Below are positions 27,990 to 37,164 of a DNA stretch of 64,000 nt, one piece after another; within the stretch, counting starts at the first letter, position 1; every line of letters starts with the position of its first letter. The notes under the pieces are model-generated. The model searched no databases, was not told the DNA's origin, and saw only the letters and a list, made by a program, of their open reading frames with translations. The position numbers and the translations under genes were made by a program. This DNA is from Bacteroides intestinalis DSM 17393 (lineage in GTDB: Bacteria > Bacteroidota > Bacteroidia > Bacteroidales > Bacteroidaceae), in contig NZ_ABJL02000008.1 of the NCBI RefSeq assembly GCF_000172175.1, positions 3,162,001 through 3,226,000 of the forward strand, given 5' to 3'.

Positions 27990-28077
27990 TGCCAGTATAT
28001 AGTCAAAGTAGTGCCACCTCATTGGCAAAGACTTGCCACAGGCTTGGCAAAGTTTTGCCAATGAGGTGGCAAAACAC
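27990..28077. repeat. 22-bp tandem array, type TGCCA-N6-TGGCA
   Basis: Four contiguous 22-base units start at 27990, 28012, 28034 and 28056. Units 2-4 all show TGCCA at 1-5 and GGCA at 13-16, followed by AA or AAG; unit 1 is looser. The interior of unit 4 (AATGAGGT) is the reverse complement of that of unit 2 (ACCTCATT), so units 2 and 4 also form an 18-bp perfect inverted repeat (28012-28029 / 28054-28071). The array sits between the terminator of the susCD operon and the promoter of the next enzyme unit. Confidence 0.85.
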
Positions 28078-28084
28078 AAGCAAT

Positions 28085-28133
28085 AAATAAAAGAAGGAGG
28101 ACCCTTGCCTCTTTCAAAGCAAACATCCTCCTT
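28085..28133 (-). terminator. Intrinsic terminator of the susC-susD-DUF3823 operon
   Basis: On the minus strand AAGGAGGA (28133-28126) pairs with TCCTCCTT (28101-28094), followed by CTTTTATTTATT. It begins 17 bases after the DUF3823 gene. The loop is long (24 bases) with a small inner stem. Confidence 0.7.
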
Positions 28134-28149
28134 ACCTAACCTACCTATA

Positions 28150-28896
28150 TTATCTTCCGAAACCCTTTGCGTCAATAGTCTTCACATCCGTATAACAAGA
28201 CTTTTGATATTTGTCTTTACAGTTGGCACTAATACGCACGAACAGTTTTTGATCAAACTCAATCTTTGCTTTAGACTTCAACTTAATGACGTCACCTTCC
28301 TGAATGTTAGTAATGGCCACCGTATTATCTGTATAGCGTCCGTCAGCAGCACAGCTCACAGTAGTACCAATTATCATCTGCGCCTTTTCCACATCGGGCA
28401 TGTCATAACCTTCTTTCGCATTACGCGTAAATTTGAAAGAAGCCCAAAGGAATCCGTCTGCATCCTGATAAGGCGCATCCACCCATTCCAATGTAAGATA
28501 AGGAGTGATAGTGAAATCCACCTCAGCGGTTTTTCCACTCTTCAGTTCCACAACCTTCATCTGCTCTTCTTCACAAGGATAGCCACAGGTTTCAAACGGC
28601 CACATCTCATATGTACCTTTGAAGAGGCGGGTATTCTTGAATGAACCATCCATCATCATATTCAGGTTCTGTTCAGTCACCACTATATTCGGGTCACCAT
28701 TTGCATAACTGATTTCCTTTATACGAATCTTCATATTACCCTGCCCGAGTGCTGTCTGTAATGGCTTACCGTTATGGTCATAAACTTGTCCAATCACAGC
28801 AGCATCAGGAGCATCATAGTTATCCATCTCGCACGCACCGAAGCACACAACCCAAAGGGACAACAAGAATAAATTTGCTATATTTTTCATAATCAT
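28150..28896 (-). CDS. DUF3823 lipoprotein (SusE/F-position protein)
   Basis: A 248-residue lipoprotein, Cys22 in VCFGACEMDN. The opening of the mature part (AAVIGQVYDHNGKPLQTALG) is a carboxypeptidase-regulatory-like beta-sandwich start, and the whole pattern fits the DUF3823 proteins that commonly follow susD in Bacteroides. They take the place of SusE/SusF and are presumed surface glycan-binding proteins; no binding residues can be named. It lies 15 bases after susD and is the last gene before the terminator. Two ATGs, six bases apart (28896 and 28890), could both serve as start. Confidence 0.8.
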   Translation of the reverse strand: MIMKNIANLFLLSLWVVCFGACEMDNYDAPDAAVIGQVYDHNGKPLQTALGQGNMKIRIKEISYANGDPNIVVTEQNLNMMMDGSFKNTRLFKGTYEMWPFETCGYPCEEEQMKVVELKSGKTAEVDFTITPYLTLEWVDAPYQDADGFLWASFKFTRNAKEGYDMPDVEKAQMIIGTTVSCAADGRYTDNTVAITNIQEGDVIKLKSKAKIEFDQKLFVRISANCKDKYQKSCYTDVKTIDAKGFGR

Positions 28897-28911
28897 TCCA
28901 ATTTTAATTGA

Positions 28912-30975
28912 TTAATACATATCATTCTGCTCGAGCAACGGATTTACCTTACGTTCTGTATCAGGTATCTTCTCATAATAGTATTTCTGATCAAAGTTGT
29001 GCTGACCACCGTAACTATCGGCTACACGTGTATCGAAAATATATTTACCATGAGGAATTCCACTGTCCGGATCCACCTCTGCCGTACTGGCAAACAGATA
29101 CGGTGCAAGCATTCTCCAACGGAATTCATAGATTTGCTCACGAGCCGTAAACCAACGGCGAAGGTCCCAATAAAGCTTATGCTCAACAGCTAGTTCCTTG
29201 TAGCGCTCTACGCGTACAATCTGAAGTCCCTTAGTAGGAGCAAAAATCATAGAGTTCTTACCTGTACCTCTTACATTGGTGGGAGCTGTCATATCAGCCA
29301 ACTGTGCCGTACTTGTTAGTAGTTCGGCTCCAGCTCTTTCGCGTACATCATTGATACACTTCATGGCATCTTCCAACAAATCTGCACCATTATGAGAAGC
29401 AACTCCGTTCTGAGCCAGTTCAATAGCAGCTTCAGCACGTGCCAACAAGATTTCAGCATAACGGATATCAATCCAAGGCTGTGTACTTCTATGCAATTGA
29501 GTTTCACCGCTAGCCAGATTACGTTGCAACCATTTTACACCGTATATACCTGTTGTACACATGTTAGATGAAGAAGTTGCAGGTCCGTCAAAACCACAAA
29601 TTGCAATTTTCGTATCCACACCACCAATTTTGTACGTTTCACCGTCATTAGGTCTTCTGGTTGTACGTATAGCCACTTTCTGACCATTAACCTTAAACGA
29701 CTCAGCAATCTTATCCCATCCTGTAGTTGTTTTACCATCATCTGGAATTTCTTTCTTAATTTTCTGAGAAGGATCTACTGAAGGATCAATCAATCCCCAA
29801 CGCATATCCAGTTCATATCCTTTGTAAGTGTCACCCGGAATCATGATACTTGCTTTCAAACGGGGCTCTGCATTATCAAAGATACCGTGTCCGCTATCAT
29901 AAACAATGAAATTACCGTCGTCATCCGTCGTTTTCAGATGTCCCGTTTCAGAATCAAGAGGAAGTCCGTCAAACAACTCCACCCAATCCAGAGGAACAAA
30001 GTAACGACCACCATAACTAAAGCCTACCATACGTTCGGGAGACATCAGTTTGTCCCAGCTATGAACATAGTTGTTAATGTCATATTCACGAATGAATATT
30101 GATTCAGGACTAGTCGTAGCCTTATCAAACACTTCATAGAATGCTTGACGTTTGTCAGCCCCATTATTCAACTGATAGCCACCTTTTGCTACTTCCAAGG
30201 TTGCCTCATAGGCCTGCTTGAAGTAATCATTCGCTTTAGAAGCAGGTACACCCGTCAGCACCACACCACTTTTGCCTGTGTAATTGTACAAACTGCCATA
30301 GCGTGCCACCGAACCGGCATAAAGAGCCACACGCGCTTTTACCGCTGCTGCTACATATTTATTGGCACGACCGTTTGTCTTCTTATCAGTCATATACTGC
30401 ATGGCATAGTCCAAATCTTCCAGAATAAAGTCAATAGATTCTTCATGGCTATTACGTGCAACATTCAAAGCTGAGCCATCATCTGTAATAGGTTGTGGTT
30501 CTTTAACTAAAGGTACACCACCATATCTTTTCACCAAGGCATAATAGGTATATGCACGGATGAACTTCGCCTCTGCAATCCACTCTTCAGCACCTTGCAA
30601 TTTACCGACATAATTAGGCAAGTCTTGAATTAACACATTTGCCTGACGTATAATTTGATAAGCAGGTTTCCAGTAACCCTTGTCACCGTAGACACAGCTA
30701 TTACCACAAACATTATTGGCATATTCACCTGTAGATCCCATTGTGGTCTTATCAGAAAGCCAATTAAAGAAACCTCCACGGCCACCATCATCACCCATAT
30801 TGAAGTCTTCCATCGGCAGATGATTGTACAAACCAGCCATGTAAGCCGTTATACCACCTTCATTATAGATGTCTTCATTAGTCATAATGTTTTTAGGCGG
30901 AATATCCAAATCCACACAACTTACCAATGCGCCACCCAAAGCTACGCACATCAATATATTTTTCCATTTTTTCAT
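28912..30975 (-). CDS. susD-like: SusD/RagB family outer-membrane glycan-binding lipoprotein
   Basis: A 687-residue lipoprotein (Cys20 in GGALVSCVDLD). SusD signatures: FIRAYTYYALVKRYGGVPLV in the TPR-rich N-terminal half, LSPERMVGFSYGGRY-type middle, RYAEILLARAEAAIELAQNG, and ERYKELAVEHKLYWDLRRW near the C-terminus. SusD proteins cap the SusC transporter at the cell surface and bind the incoming oligosaccharide. It is rather long for the family (typical members are about 500-650 residues). It is 19 bases downstream of susC and 15 bases upstream of the DUF3823 gene, in one operon. Confidence 0.95.
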   Translation of the reverse strand: MKKWKNILMCVALGGALVSCVDLDIPPKNIMTNEDIYNEGGITAYMAGLYNHLPMEDFNMGDDGGRGGFFNWLSDKTTMGSTGEYANNVCGNSCVYGDKGYWKPAYQIIRQANVLIQDLPNYVGKLQGAEEWIAEAKFIRAYTYYALVKRYGGVPLVKEPQPITDDGSALNVARNSHEESIDFILEDLDYAMQYMTDKKTNGRANKYVAAAVKARVALYAGSVARYGSLYNYTGKSGVVLTGVPASKANDYFKQAYEATLEVAKGGYQLNNGADKRQAFYEVFDKATTSPESIFIREYDINNYVHSWDKLMSPERMVGFSYGGRYFVPLDWVELFDGLPLDSETGHLKTTDDDGNFIVYDSGHGIFDNAEPRLKASIMIPGDTYKGYELDMRWGLIDPSVDPSQKIKKEIPDDGKTTTGWDKIAESFKVNGQKVAIRTTRRPNDGETYKIGGVDTKIAICGFDGPATSSSNMCTTGIYGVKWLQRNLASGETQLHRSTQPWIDIRYAEILLARAEAAIELAQNGVASHNGADLLEDAMKCINDVRERAGAELLTSTAQLADMTAPTNVRGTGKNSMIFAPTKGLQIVRVERYKELAVEHKLYWDLRRWFTAREQIYEFRWRMLAPYLFASTAEVDPDSGIPHGKYIFDTRVADSYGGQHNFDQKYYYEKIPDTERKVNPLLEQNDMY

Positions 30976-30994
30976 AATATGATTCCTCCCTTAC

Positions 30995-33900
30995 TTAAAA
31001 TGTAATGTTTGCACCAAAATTGAACGTTTTATTCAAAGGATACATGTATCCGTATAAGTCAGTAGGCTTTTCAGGGTCGACACCTCTCACTCCAGTGATA
31101 GTAAACAGGTTATATGCATTGAAATAAACTCTCAAATTCTTAACCCCTACTGAAGAAAGCCATTGCTTCGGGAACGTATAACCTATTTCAGCTGATTTCA
31201 AACGTAGATAGTCACCTTTCTGAATCATAAATTCAGAATCATCTTTTGGCATTGCTTTTGCACCACCAAAAGAGTAATACCCCGGTATCCACTCACAAGA
31301 AGGATCGAAAGGATGTTGATCAGGATCCACTGGATGCCAACGGTCGAGGAACATATCCAAAGCATTACCATCAAAGGCCAACGGCATTGAAAGTTGTTCA
31401 CCATAAGCAACATAAGACATGGCAGAACCCTGGAATAAAAGGTTTAAGTCGAAACCTTTCCAACTTGCGCCCAGAGTCAGACCAAAGTTCATCAACGGAT
31501 AATTTCTTTTATCTTGCCAAGAGCTTCCTGGATTAGTTGTTGTTGCAATTGGATGCATATCGCTACCATCAATTACACCGTCCTGATTCCAGTCTTCATA
31601 AATATAGTCACCGGGTAATGTTGCATTACCGGAATAGATAGAATTAGCAATCTGTTCATAGCTAGTGAAACGTCCCGCTGCACCATAACCAAACCAAATA
31701 TCATTGTAACGATTCAGATTTCTGTTTCTCCAATAATCATAGGAGTTACCAGCCGGATCTGTTTCATAATAACGACGCATACCGCGAGTTAGTGAAACTT
31801 GTCCACTTACATTATATCGAAAATCTCCAATGCTATTATTATGACGTAATTCTAATTCAATACCCTTTGTACGGTCACTGTTAAGATTCTCCTGCGGCAT
31901 TGTAGAACCAAAAGTACCCGGTAAAGAAACCAGACGATTGGCAAGCAGCCCGTCACGGTCACGTTGGAATACTTCAAATGTCAGCCCCAACAGACCATCC
32001 CATAAATCGGCATCAAGTCCAATATTCAAAGTCTTTACTGTATACCAGGTAATATTAGGATTAGCTACTGCACGGAAACCAAGTGCATTAGTATAAGCAC
32101 CACCAAACACATAACCTGTGGGATAATTGTTGTTAGAGCCACCGGAAGTGTTCGGATAATCATAACCGGAAAGGAATTGATAATCAGCAGCACCATCATC
32201 ACCCATCTTACCATAAGATGCACGCAACTTCAAATTAGAAACAAACTTCAGATTGTCTTTAATAAAAGACTCTTCTGACATTCTCCAACCGATAGAAGCG
32301 CCAGGGAAGAATCCCCAACGATTATCTGAAGGGAATTTGGAGGAACCATCATAACGGAAAGAAAATTCAGCGAGATAACGTCCTTTATAATCGTAATTGA
32401 ACTTACCAATAAGACCTTTCGAAGCCGATTCTGACAAACCATTTGCATTTGCCATACCTACTTGCTCTTTAGAATCACCTGCGAACAAATAAGGTAAAGG
32501 TATAGAGAAGTTACGTTGTGCCCACAAATTATCTCCTACATTATGAGCCTCTTCATACAACATCAAACCAGAAACATGATGGCCTGAGAATGTGTTATCA
32601 TAACTAATTGCAGCTTGCCACAAAGTACTCCAGCTACTATTGTGAGTACGACGCAACTGAGTAGGGCCAAGACGAGAAGCCGCCACATATGAATCTGCTG
32701 CAGCATTATAAGTATACAGGTTATATTCCTTATTCCAAGTCGTTTCATCATTTTCCTTCGTGTCATAGCTGAACATACCTCTCACCTTCAATCCTTGCAC
32801 TTTGGGAATTGTATATTCTCCTTCAAAAGAGGATTGGAATAACTTATTTCCTCTCTTCTTAAAACCGGTTAAATCCGTATCAATTAAAGCCAACGGATTA
32901 TCATCAGAACTCTGAGGCTTCTGATAATAAGGTGCTGTATTATTTGCATACAAAGGATCATCTGGAGCAGAACGCCATAAATTCTTGAATATTTCCCACG
33001 AATCCTTAGAGTTACCTTCACGGTCATCAATCATACCGCTCAATTTTACAGAAACTCTTAAATTCTTCGTCAACTGGGCATTCAGATTAGAACGTACATT
33101 GTAACGATTGTAGTCCAAAGCATCTCCTTTAAAGAAACCGCCCTGATCCATATAAGCGAAGCTAACATAATAATCCATCTTATCGCTACCTCCACTAATG
33201 GAAACATTGTGTGACTGTTGCGGAGCAGAATTAGCCATTACAGCATCATACCAATCTGTGGACACTCTCTTACCAGTCAGGAACTCATCAATAGCCTCCT
33301 GAGGATATTTCCGGCTTGGATTGACCAAGTCACGCATCTGCACATCATTAAACAATGTCATACGCCCCACAGCATCCACTGGCTTCAATATTTCACTTGG
33401 TTTTTGGAAACCATAATACATGTTGTAATCAATCTTAGTTTTGTTCTTCTCACCTCTCTTTGTGGTAATCAAAACAACACCATTAGCAGCACGTACACCA
33501 TAAATTGCAGCAGAAGCATCTTTCAATACGGAAATAGACTCAATTTCATTAGGATCCATACGCTGCATGTCACCACGGGGAACACCATCCACTACAATCA
33601 ACGGGGTACCGAAACCACGAATATCGAACTGGTTATTGAATTCACCCGGCTCTGAAGTTTTCTGAATCACACGTACACCTGGTACCTTACCAGTCAACAT
33701 ATTCTGTGCGTTCTGGTTCTTTGTAGCTATCAGACCTTCACTAGTGATAGCTGATACTGCTCCGGTTAGGTTCACTTTCTTTTGTGTACCATAACCTACT
33801 ACAACTACTTCATCTAATTGTTCTGCGTCTTCCTTCATCACTATTTCCAGTGAAGTTCTGCCATTCAATTTTATCGTTTGATTCTTATATCCTATAAAGG

Positions 33901-34147
33901 ATACTGACAATGTGGCATTAGTAGGAACTGACAATGTAAAGTTTCCATCTAAATCACTAATAGCTCCCAATGATTTATTACCCACTACGGTTACATTGAC
34001 GCCAATAACAGGTTCTCCCATTTCATCAACTACTTTTCCCTTAATAGTAGTATTTTGTGAAAACACCGGGAAAACAGCAAACAACAGCATTGCCATCATG
34101 CAAAGCCATGCATTCTTCAAATTAGAATTGTTTTTCATTTGTTTCAT
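30995..34147 (-). CDS. susC-like: SusC/RagA family TonB-dependent glycan importer
   Basis: A 1050-residue outer-membrane transporter. Signal peptide (to ~30), then a carboxypeptidase-D-like beta-sandwich (IKGKVVDEMGEPVIGVNVTV), a TonB-box region (LDEVVVVGYGTQKKVNLTGA), the plug (DIRGFGTPLIVVDGVPRGDM, SISVLKDASAAIYGVRAANG) and a C-terminal 22-strand barrel ending in NFGANITF. With the SusD partner it imports large oligosaccharides using TonB energy. Leader of about 120 bases between a TACTTTTG -7 box and the ATG. It follows the terminator of the upstream regulator gene, so the susCD operon starts here and is the likely target of that regulator. Confidence 0.96.
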   Translation of the reverse strand: MKQMKNNSNLKNAWLCMMAMLLFAVFPVFSQNTTIKGKVVDEMGEPVIGVNVTVVGNKSLGAISDLDGNFTLSVPTNATLSVSFIGYKNQTIKLNGRTSLEIVMKEDAEQLDEVVVVGYGTQKKVNLTGAVSAITSEGLIATKNQNAQNMLTGKVPGVRVIQKTSEPGEFNNQFDIRGFGTPLIVVDGVPRGDMQRMDPNEIESISVLKDASAAIYGVRAANGVVLITTKRGEKNKTKIDYNMYYGFQKPSEILKPVDAVGRMTLFNDVQMRDLVNPSRKYPQEAIDEFLTGKRVSTDWYDAVMANSAPQQSHNVSISGGSDKMDYYVSFAYMDQGGFFKGDALDYNRYNVRSNLNAQLTKNLRVSVKLSGMIDDREGNSKDSWEIFKNLWRSAPDDPLYANNTAPYYQKPQSSDDNPLALIDTDLTGFKKRGNKLFQSSFEGEYTIPKVQGLKVRGMFSYDTKENDETTWNKEYNLYTYNAAADSYVAASRLGPTQLRRTHNSSWSTLWQAAISYDNTFSGHHVSGLMLYEEAHNVGDNLWAQRNFSIPLPYLFAGDSKEQVGMANANGLSESASKGLIGKFNYDYKGRYLAEFSFRYDGSSKFPSDNRWGFFPGASIGWRMSEESFIKDNLKFVSNLKLRASYGKMGDDGAADYQFLSGYDYPNTSGGSNNNYPTGYVFGGAYTNALGFRAVANPNITWYTVKTLNIGLDADLWDGLLGLTFEVFQRDRDGLLANRLVSLPGTFGSTMPQENLNSDRTKGIELELRHNNSIGDFRYNVSGQVSLTRGMRRYYETDPAGNSYDYWRNRNLNRYNDIWFGYGAAGRFTSYEQIANSIYSGNATLPGDYIYEDWNQDGVIDGSDMHPIATTTNPGSSWQDKRNYPLMNFGLTLGASWKGFDLNLLFQGSAMSYVAYGEQLSMPLAFDGNALDMFLDRWHPVDPDQHPFDPSCEWIPGYYSFGGAKAMPKDDSEFMIQKGDYLRLKSAEIGYTFPKQWLSSVGVKNLRVYFNAYNLFTITGVRGVDPEKPTDLYGYMYPLNKTFNFGANITF

Positions 34148-34276
34148 AATTAATCTGTTTTTATGAATAGTAAACCCTCAGTTAATATAGGTAGGTTTAC
34201 AAAAGGTTAACTTGTATTCTTCATAAGCATAAACATTTAGATTAGCAGTTCATTTTATTAAGTAAATTCCTACCCA

Positions 34277-34284
34277 CAAAAGTA
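34277..34284 (-). promoter_or_regulatory. Probable -7 box of the susC operon
   Basis: On the minus strand TACTTTTG matches TAnnTTTG, 130 bases before the susC start. The region where a -33 box would sit is A/T-rich with no TTTG, as expected for an activator-dependent promoter. Confidence 0.5.
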
Positions 34285-34331
34285 TATGCTCCAGATTAAT
34301 TATTCTTCGAAATTCGTCTTAATATTATATT

Positions 34332-34362
34332 AAAAAAGCGCTTAATTTTTTCAATTAAACGC
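34332..34362 (-). terminator. Intrinsic terminator after the regulator gene
   Basis: On the minus strand GCGTTTAATT pairs with AATTAAGCGC (one G-T pair) around a five-base loop and is followed by TTTTTT. It lies 22 bases after the regulator stop codon and separates it from the susC promoter. Confidence 0.8.
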
Positions 34363-34383
34363 TTAATTTTTAATAAAATAAAG

Positions 34384-36972
34384 TTATTCACATAATTTAG
34401 AAAGCGGAACCTTGTAATTTTCACCTAAAGACTCCCGATACTCCTTACAGAAACGATCATATACACTCTTGGCAATCCCCTTCTTCCCCTCCGAAAACAG
34501 TACTAAACACTTGGCAGACAATGCTTCTTCATTCAACGGATCATGCAAAAACATAATATCAGTAATACGGAGCACCATCTCATGGTTATTTTTCTTATAT
34601 TCAATATCCAACAGATTTCTAAGTAAATCAATAGAAAGGCTTGAATAGGCATCCTTAAATCCATCCAACCAATCAACAATCGTATTAGAAAGTAACGGAC
34701 CACACAGCAACAATTCCAATATTTGGTTCAGAAATACATCATCTTTCAGAGAACCATTTCGTTGAAATAACTCTATGCAATGGAGCGCTGTACGATAATC
34801 GCAGAATACCTTTTCTTTCCACTGCATTTTCAGAAATCCACCATCACTCACTACTTCCACATCACCAACCTCTTCTAACAAAACACGCAACTTACGCAAT
34901 GTCACATTTCTATTATTTCGAGCTGAGATCTCATCCTTATCAGACCAAAGCATATCAGTTACTTTCCGAGTCAGAATGCCTTTTTCATCTTTCTCTGTAT
35001 AAAGAATTAACAAAACTAACAAACTTTTCAGACGGGGAGTAAAATTAGAAGTGATATCATTTCCATCCTTATCCCGCACATTAAATGTACCAAGTAAAGA
35101 AATTGCTGAACGACTACGATCAAAATAGTTTTCTATCGGTCTAAGAACAGGAATTCTTTCATCCCCAGCTTCTACCTTCAATTCTAAATTTTCATTCTCT
35201 ACATTGTTATCATTTGCTGCCAATTCTTCTTTTACACTATCCGTAGTAACTACAGAAAGCGGTTCTTCTTTCTTATGTTCAACTATTCGGTAATATAAAA
35301 AGCTTCCAACACCCAACAACGACAAAAATCCAGCAACTATCCAATACCACATCTGGATAGCAACAGAAGTATCTTCCACCACTTGCATTATATCCGCTTG
35401 GCTCATCAACGGAGTATTTATGGAATATATGGACACATCATGTGTACGATCAGTCAATATTTTATCCATTACTAAAAACAGCTTATTGCATGAAGGAGAT
35501 GAGTAGAAACTAAAATCACAATCTTGATGAATAACTCTGTTATGAATGGGAATAGATACTGCTGTCCAAGTCGTATCTTTCATGGATACTTTCCACAAAA
35601 TACCGCCATCTTTCAAGGAAACCGCATAGAATGAACTATCCGAGGGTTCGAAATACATAGATGAAGCCATCAACATTGAGGCCTCTACCTGCTTTTTCTT
35701 CCAAACAACACGTGATTTCCTTGTTTTCAAATCAATCGCGCACAATTCTGTATAGAAATAAGAATTCAACTCCTGTTTGCCATACTTATTTCCCCTCCCA
35801 CCCAATATATAGAGTTCATCACCAACGACAGCTACCGCCGAAGAGTAACGAGGATTAAGCAAGGGGTCATAGTTGATCATTTCCATTTCGCCCGTAAACG
35901 GACTCATCCTGAACAAATCATTCCTGTATCTATAAAAACCATAGCCACCGAAGAAATAGAAAGAAGAATCAGCCGGATTATAAGTACGAGCATGGTTATA
36001 ATAATTCGGCTCTTCCTTATTACGCTCTACCAAATTCCATCGATCTGTATCAAAAGAGAAAAAAGAAACACGCTTTTGAGATAACGAATAAGATACCAAC
36101 CTGTTAGTCAAGGTGTCAAAAATTAGATGATCTGTGAACTCCATGGCAGGATACCCTCCTTGTACACTAATTTCTTTCTTCATGGTTCCAGTTTCATCTA
36201 GTATTTCCACTTTATCTGGCCTTACCAAATAAAACAAAGCATCACGCGCATTAAAAGCAACATCCAGTCTTCCAGAGAGTGTTCCTTTATAAATCTGTTT
36301 CCACTTGATATGGTCATCTATCAGCCAATAAGGGGACCGTACACGAGCTATAGATTTCGCTATTTCATCAAAGCAAACATTATCATTATGTTTCCACAAC
36401 CTCCACTCACGGGTTTGCTTACCATCTTGCATTATTTTTACATCCTTTAAATTTATTGGCGCTACATCAGCCAGATATTCAGGCGCATGTCCGAATAATG
36501 CTTTTACCCGATGAGTTCCATTCAGAGGAACCATTATTGTCGTATCTTTTCCCGCATACTTCACTGCAATAGAATTATGCTTCATGTCCATTCGCAAGGA
36601 AACTGAAATCCACTTTTCTCTTTCAATAGGACTGTCAATGGTAACCATTCCTTCATTGAAGACTAATGCCGGATAATGCAAACGTTCTCCTCCCGCAACA
36701 AACGAAAAACGAATTAATTGATTTGTATTAGTGTACAAATGCAAAATTGACCCAAAGTCGGGTTCATTGTTACGTACCCACATCTGAAAAGAAATGGTAA
36801 ATTCATTTTCTACTTCAAAAGGCTTATTTTCATCTAGAATGAGTGAAGTTCTTTCAGTACTAGGGGCGGAATGAGATTTAAAATAAAGTCCGCTATTATA
36901 GACGGAGGCAAATAAATTCACTCCTGCTAGCAGGAGGAAACTAAATAAAATATATCTGCAATAGTTTTTCAT
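34384..36972 (-). CDS. Membrane-spanning regulator: LamG/Kelch-like sensor, TM helix, SARP-like output
   Basis: An 862-residue protein with an unusual build. Signal peptide to ~22. Residues ~30-200 look like a concanavalin/LamG module (FEVENEFTISFQMWVRNNEP). Residues ~230-530 hold Kelch-type beta-propeller repeats (FYFFGGYGFYRYRNDLFRM, ELYILGGRGNKYG). One transmembrane helix lies at ~541-562 (YWIVAGFLSLLGVGSFLYY). After it, ~622-727 resembles a winged-helix DNA-binding domain (GILTRKVTDMLWSDKDEISA, RNVTLRKLRVLLEEVG), and ~730-862 a BTAD-like helical repeat domain, as in SARP activators. There is no kinase or receiver domain, so this is not a hybrid two-component system. It lies immediately upstream of susCD and most likely senses the glycan in the periplasm and activates the locus; that role is inferred. 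Domain order is clear, family names are from pattern only. Confidence 0.8.
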   Translation of the reverse strand: MKNYCRYILFSFLLLAGVNLFASVYNSGLYFKSHSAPSTERTSLILDENKPFEVENEFTISFQMWVRNNEPDFGSILHLYTNTNQLIRFSFVAGGERLHYPALVFNEGMVTIDSPIEREKWISVSLRMDMKHNSIAVKYAGKDTTIMVPLNGTHRVKALFGHAPEYLADVAPINLKDVKIMQDGKQTREWRLWKHNDNVCFDEIAKSIARVRSPYWLIDDHIKWKQIYKGTLSGRLDVAFNARDALFYLVRPDKVEILDETGTMKKEISVQGGYPAMEFTDHLIFDTLTNRLVSYSLSQKRVSFFSFDTDRWNLVERNKEEPNYYNHARTYNPADSSFYFFGGYGFYRYRNDLFRMSPFTGEMEMINYDPLLNPRYSSAVAVVGDELYILGGRGNKYGKQELNSYFYTELCAIDLKTRKSRVVWKKKQVEASMLMASSMYFEPSDSSFYAVSLKDGGILWKVSMKDTTWTAVSIPIHNRVIHQDCDFSFYSSPSCNKLFLVMDKILTDRTHDVSIYSINTPLMSQADIMQVVEDTSVAIQMWYWIVAGFLSLLGVGSFLYYRIVEHKKEEPLSVVTTDSVKEELAANDNNVENENLELKVEAGDERIPVLRPIENYFDRSRSAISLLGTFNVRDKDGNDITSNFTPRLKSLLVLLILYTEKDEKGILTRKVTDMLWSDKDEISARNNRNVTLRKLRVLLEEVGDVEVVSDGGFLKMQWKEKVFCDYRTALHCIELFQRNGSLKDDVFLNQILELLLCGPLLSNTIVDWLDGFKDAYSSLSIDLLRNLLDIEYKKNNHEMVLRITDIMFLHDPLNEEALSAKCLVLFSEGKKGIAKSVYDRFCKEYRESLGENYKVPLSKLCE

Positions 36973-36995
36973 ATTTCTATTTCAAGAACACTAGA

Positions 36996-37003
36996 CAAAG
37001 GTA
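36996..37003 (-). promoter_or_regulatory. Possible -7 box of the regulator gene
   Basis: On the minus strand TACCTTTG fits TAnnTTTG, 24 bases upstream of the regulator's ATG. No clear -33 box. Confidence 0.4.
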
Positions 37004-37029
37004 TAAAAAAACATAAAATGAGTAATAAG

Positions 37030-37091
37030 TTCAATAAAAAGAATTAGAACCAATCCAGTGTTATGCGAATTACCTCGCACAACACTGGATT
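37030..37091 (-). terminator. Hairpin terminator after the leading GH2 gene
   Basis: The 17-base arms 37052-37068 (AATCCAGTGTTATGCGA) and 37075-37091 pair with one mismatch around a six-base loop. Read on the minus strand the hairpin comes about 75 bases after the GH2 stop and is followed by a T-rich stretch, so the GH2 and the regulator are likely separate transcripts. Confidence 0.7.
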
Positions 37092-37164
37092 AACACTGAA
37101 CTTATCGAAAAAGAACCTATTTGAAAACTACGCTTCTCCTCAATCCCTTTATTTATCTATCTCT

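Noticed and set aside
34384..36972. Hybrid two-component sensor (HTCS) as PUL regulator
   Set aside because: The protein has no histidine kinase, receiver or AraC-type helix-turn-helix and no Y_Y_Y/Reg_prop repeats; the C-terminal half fits a SARP-like layout instead.
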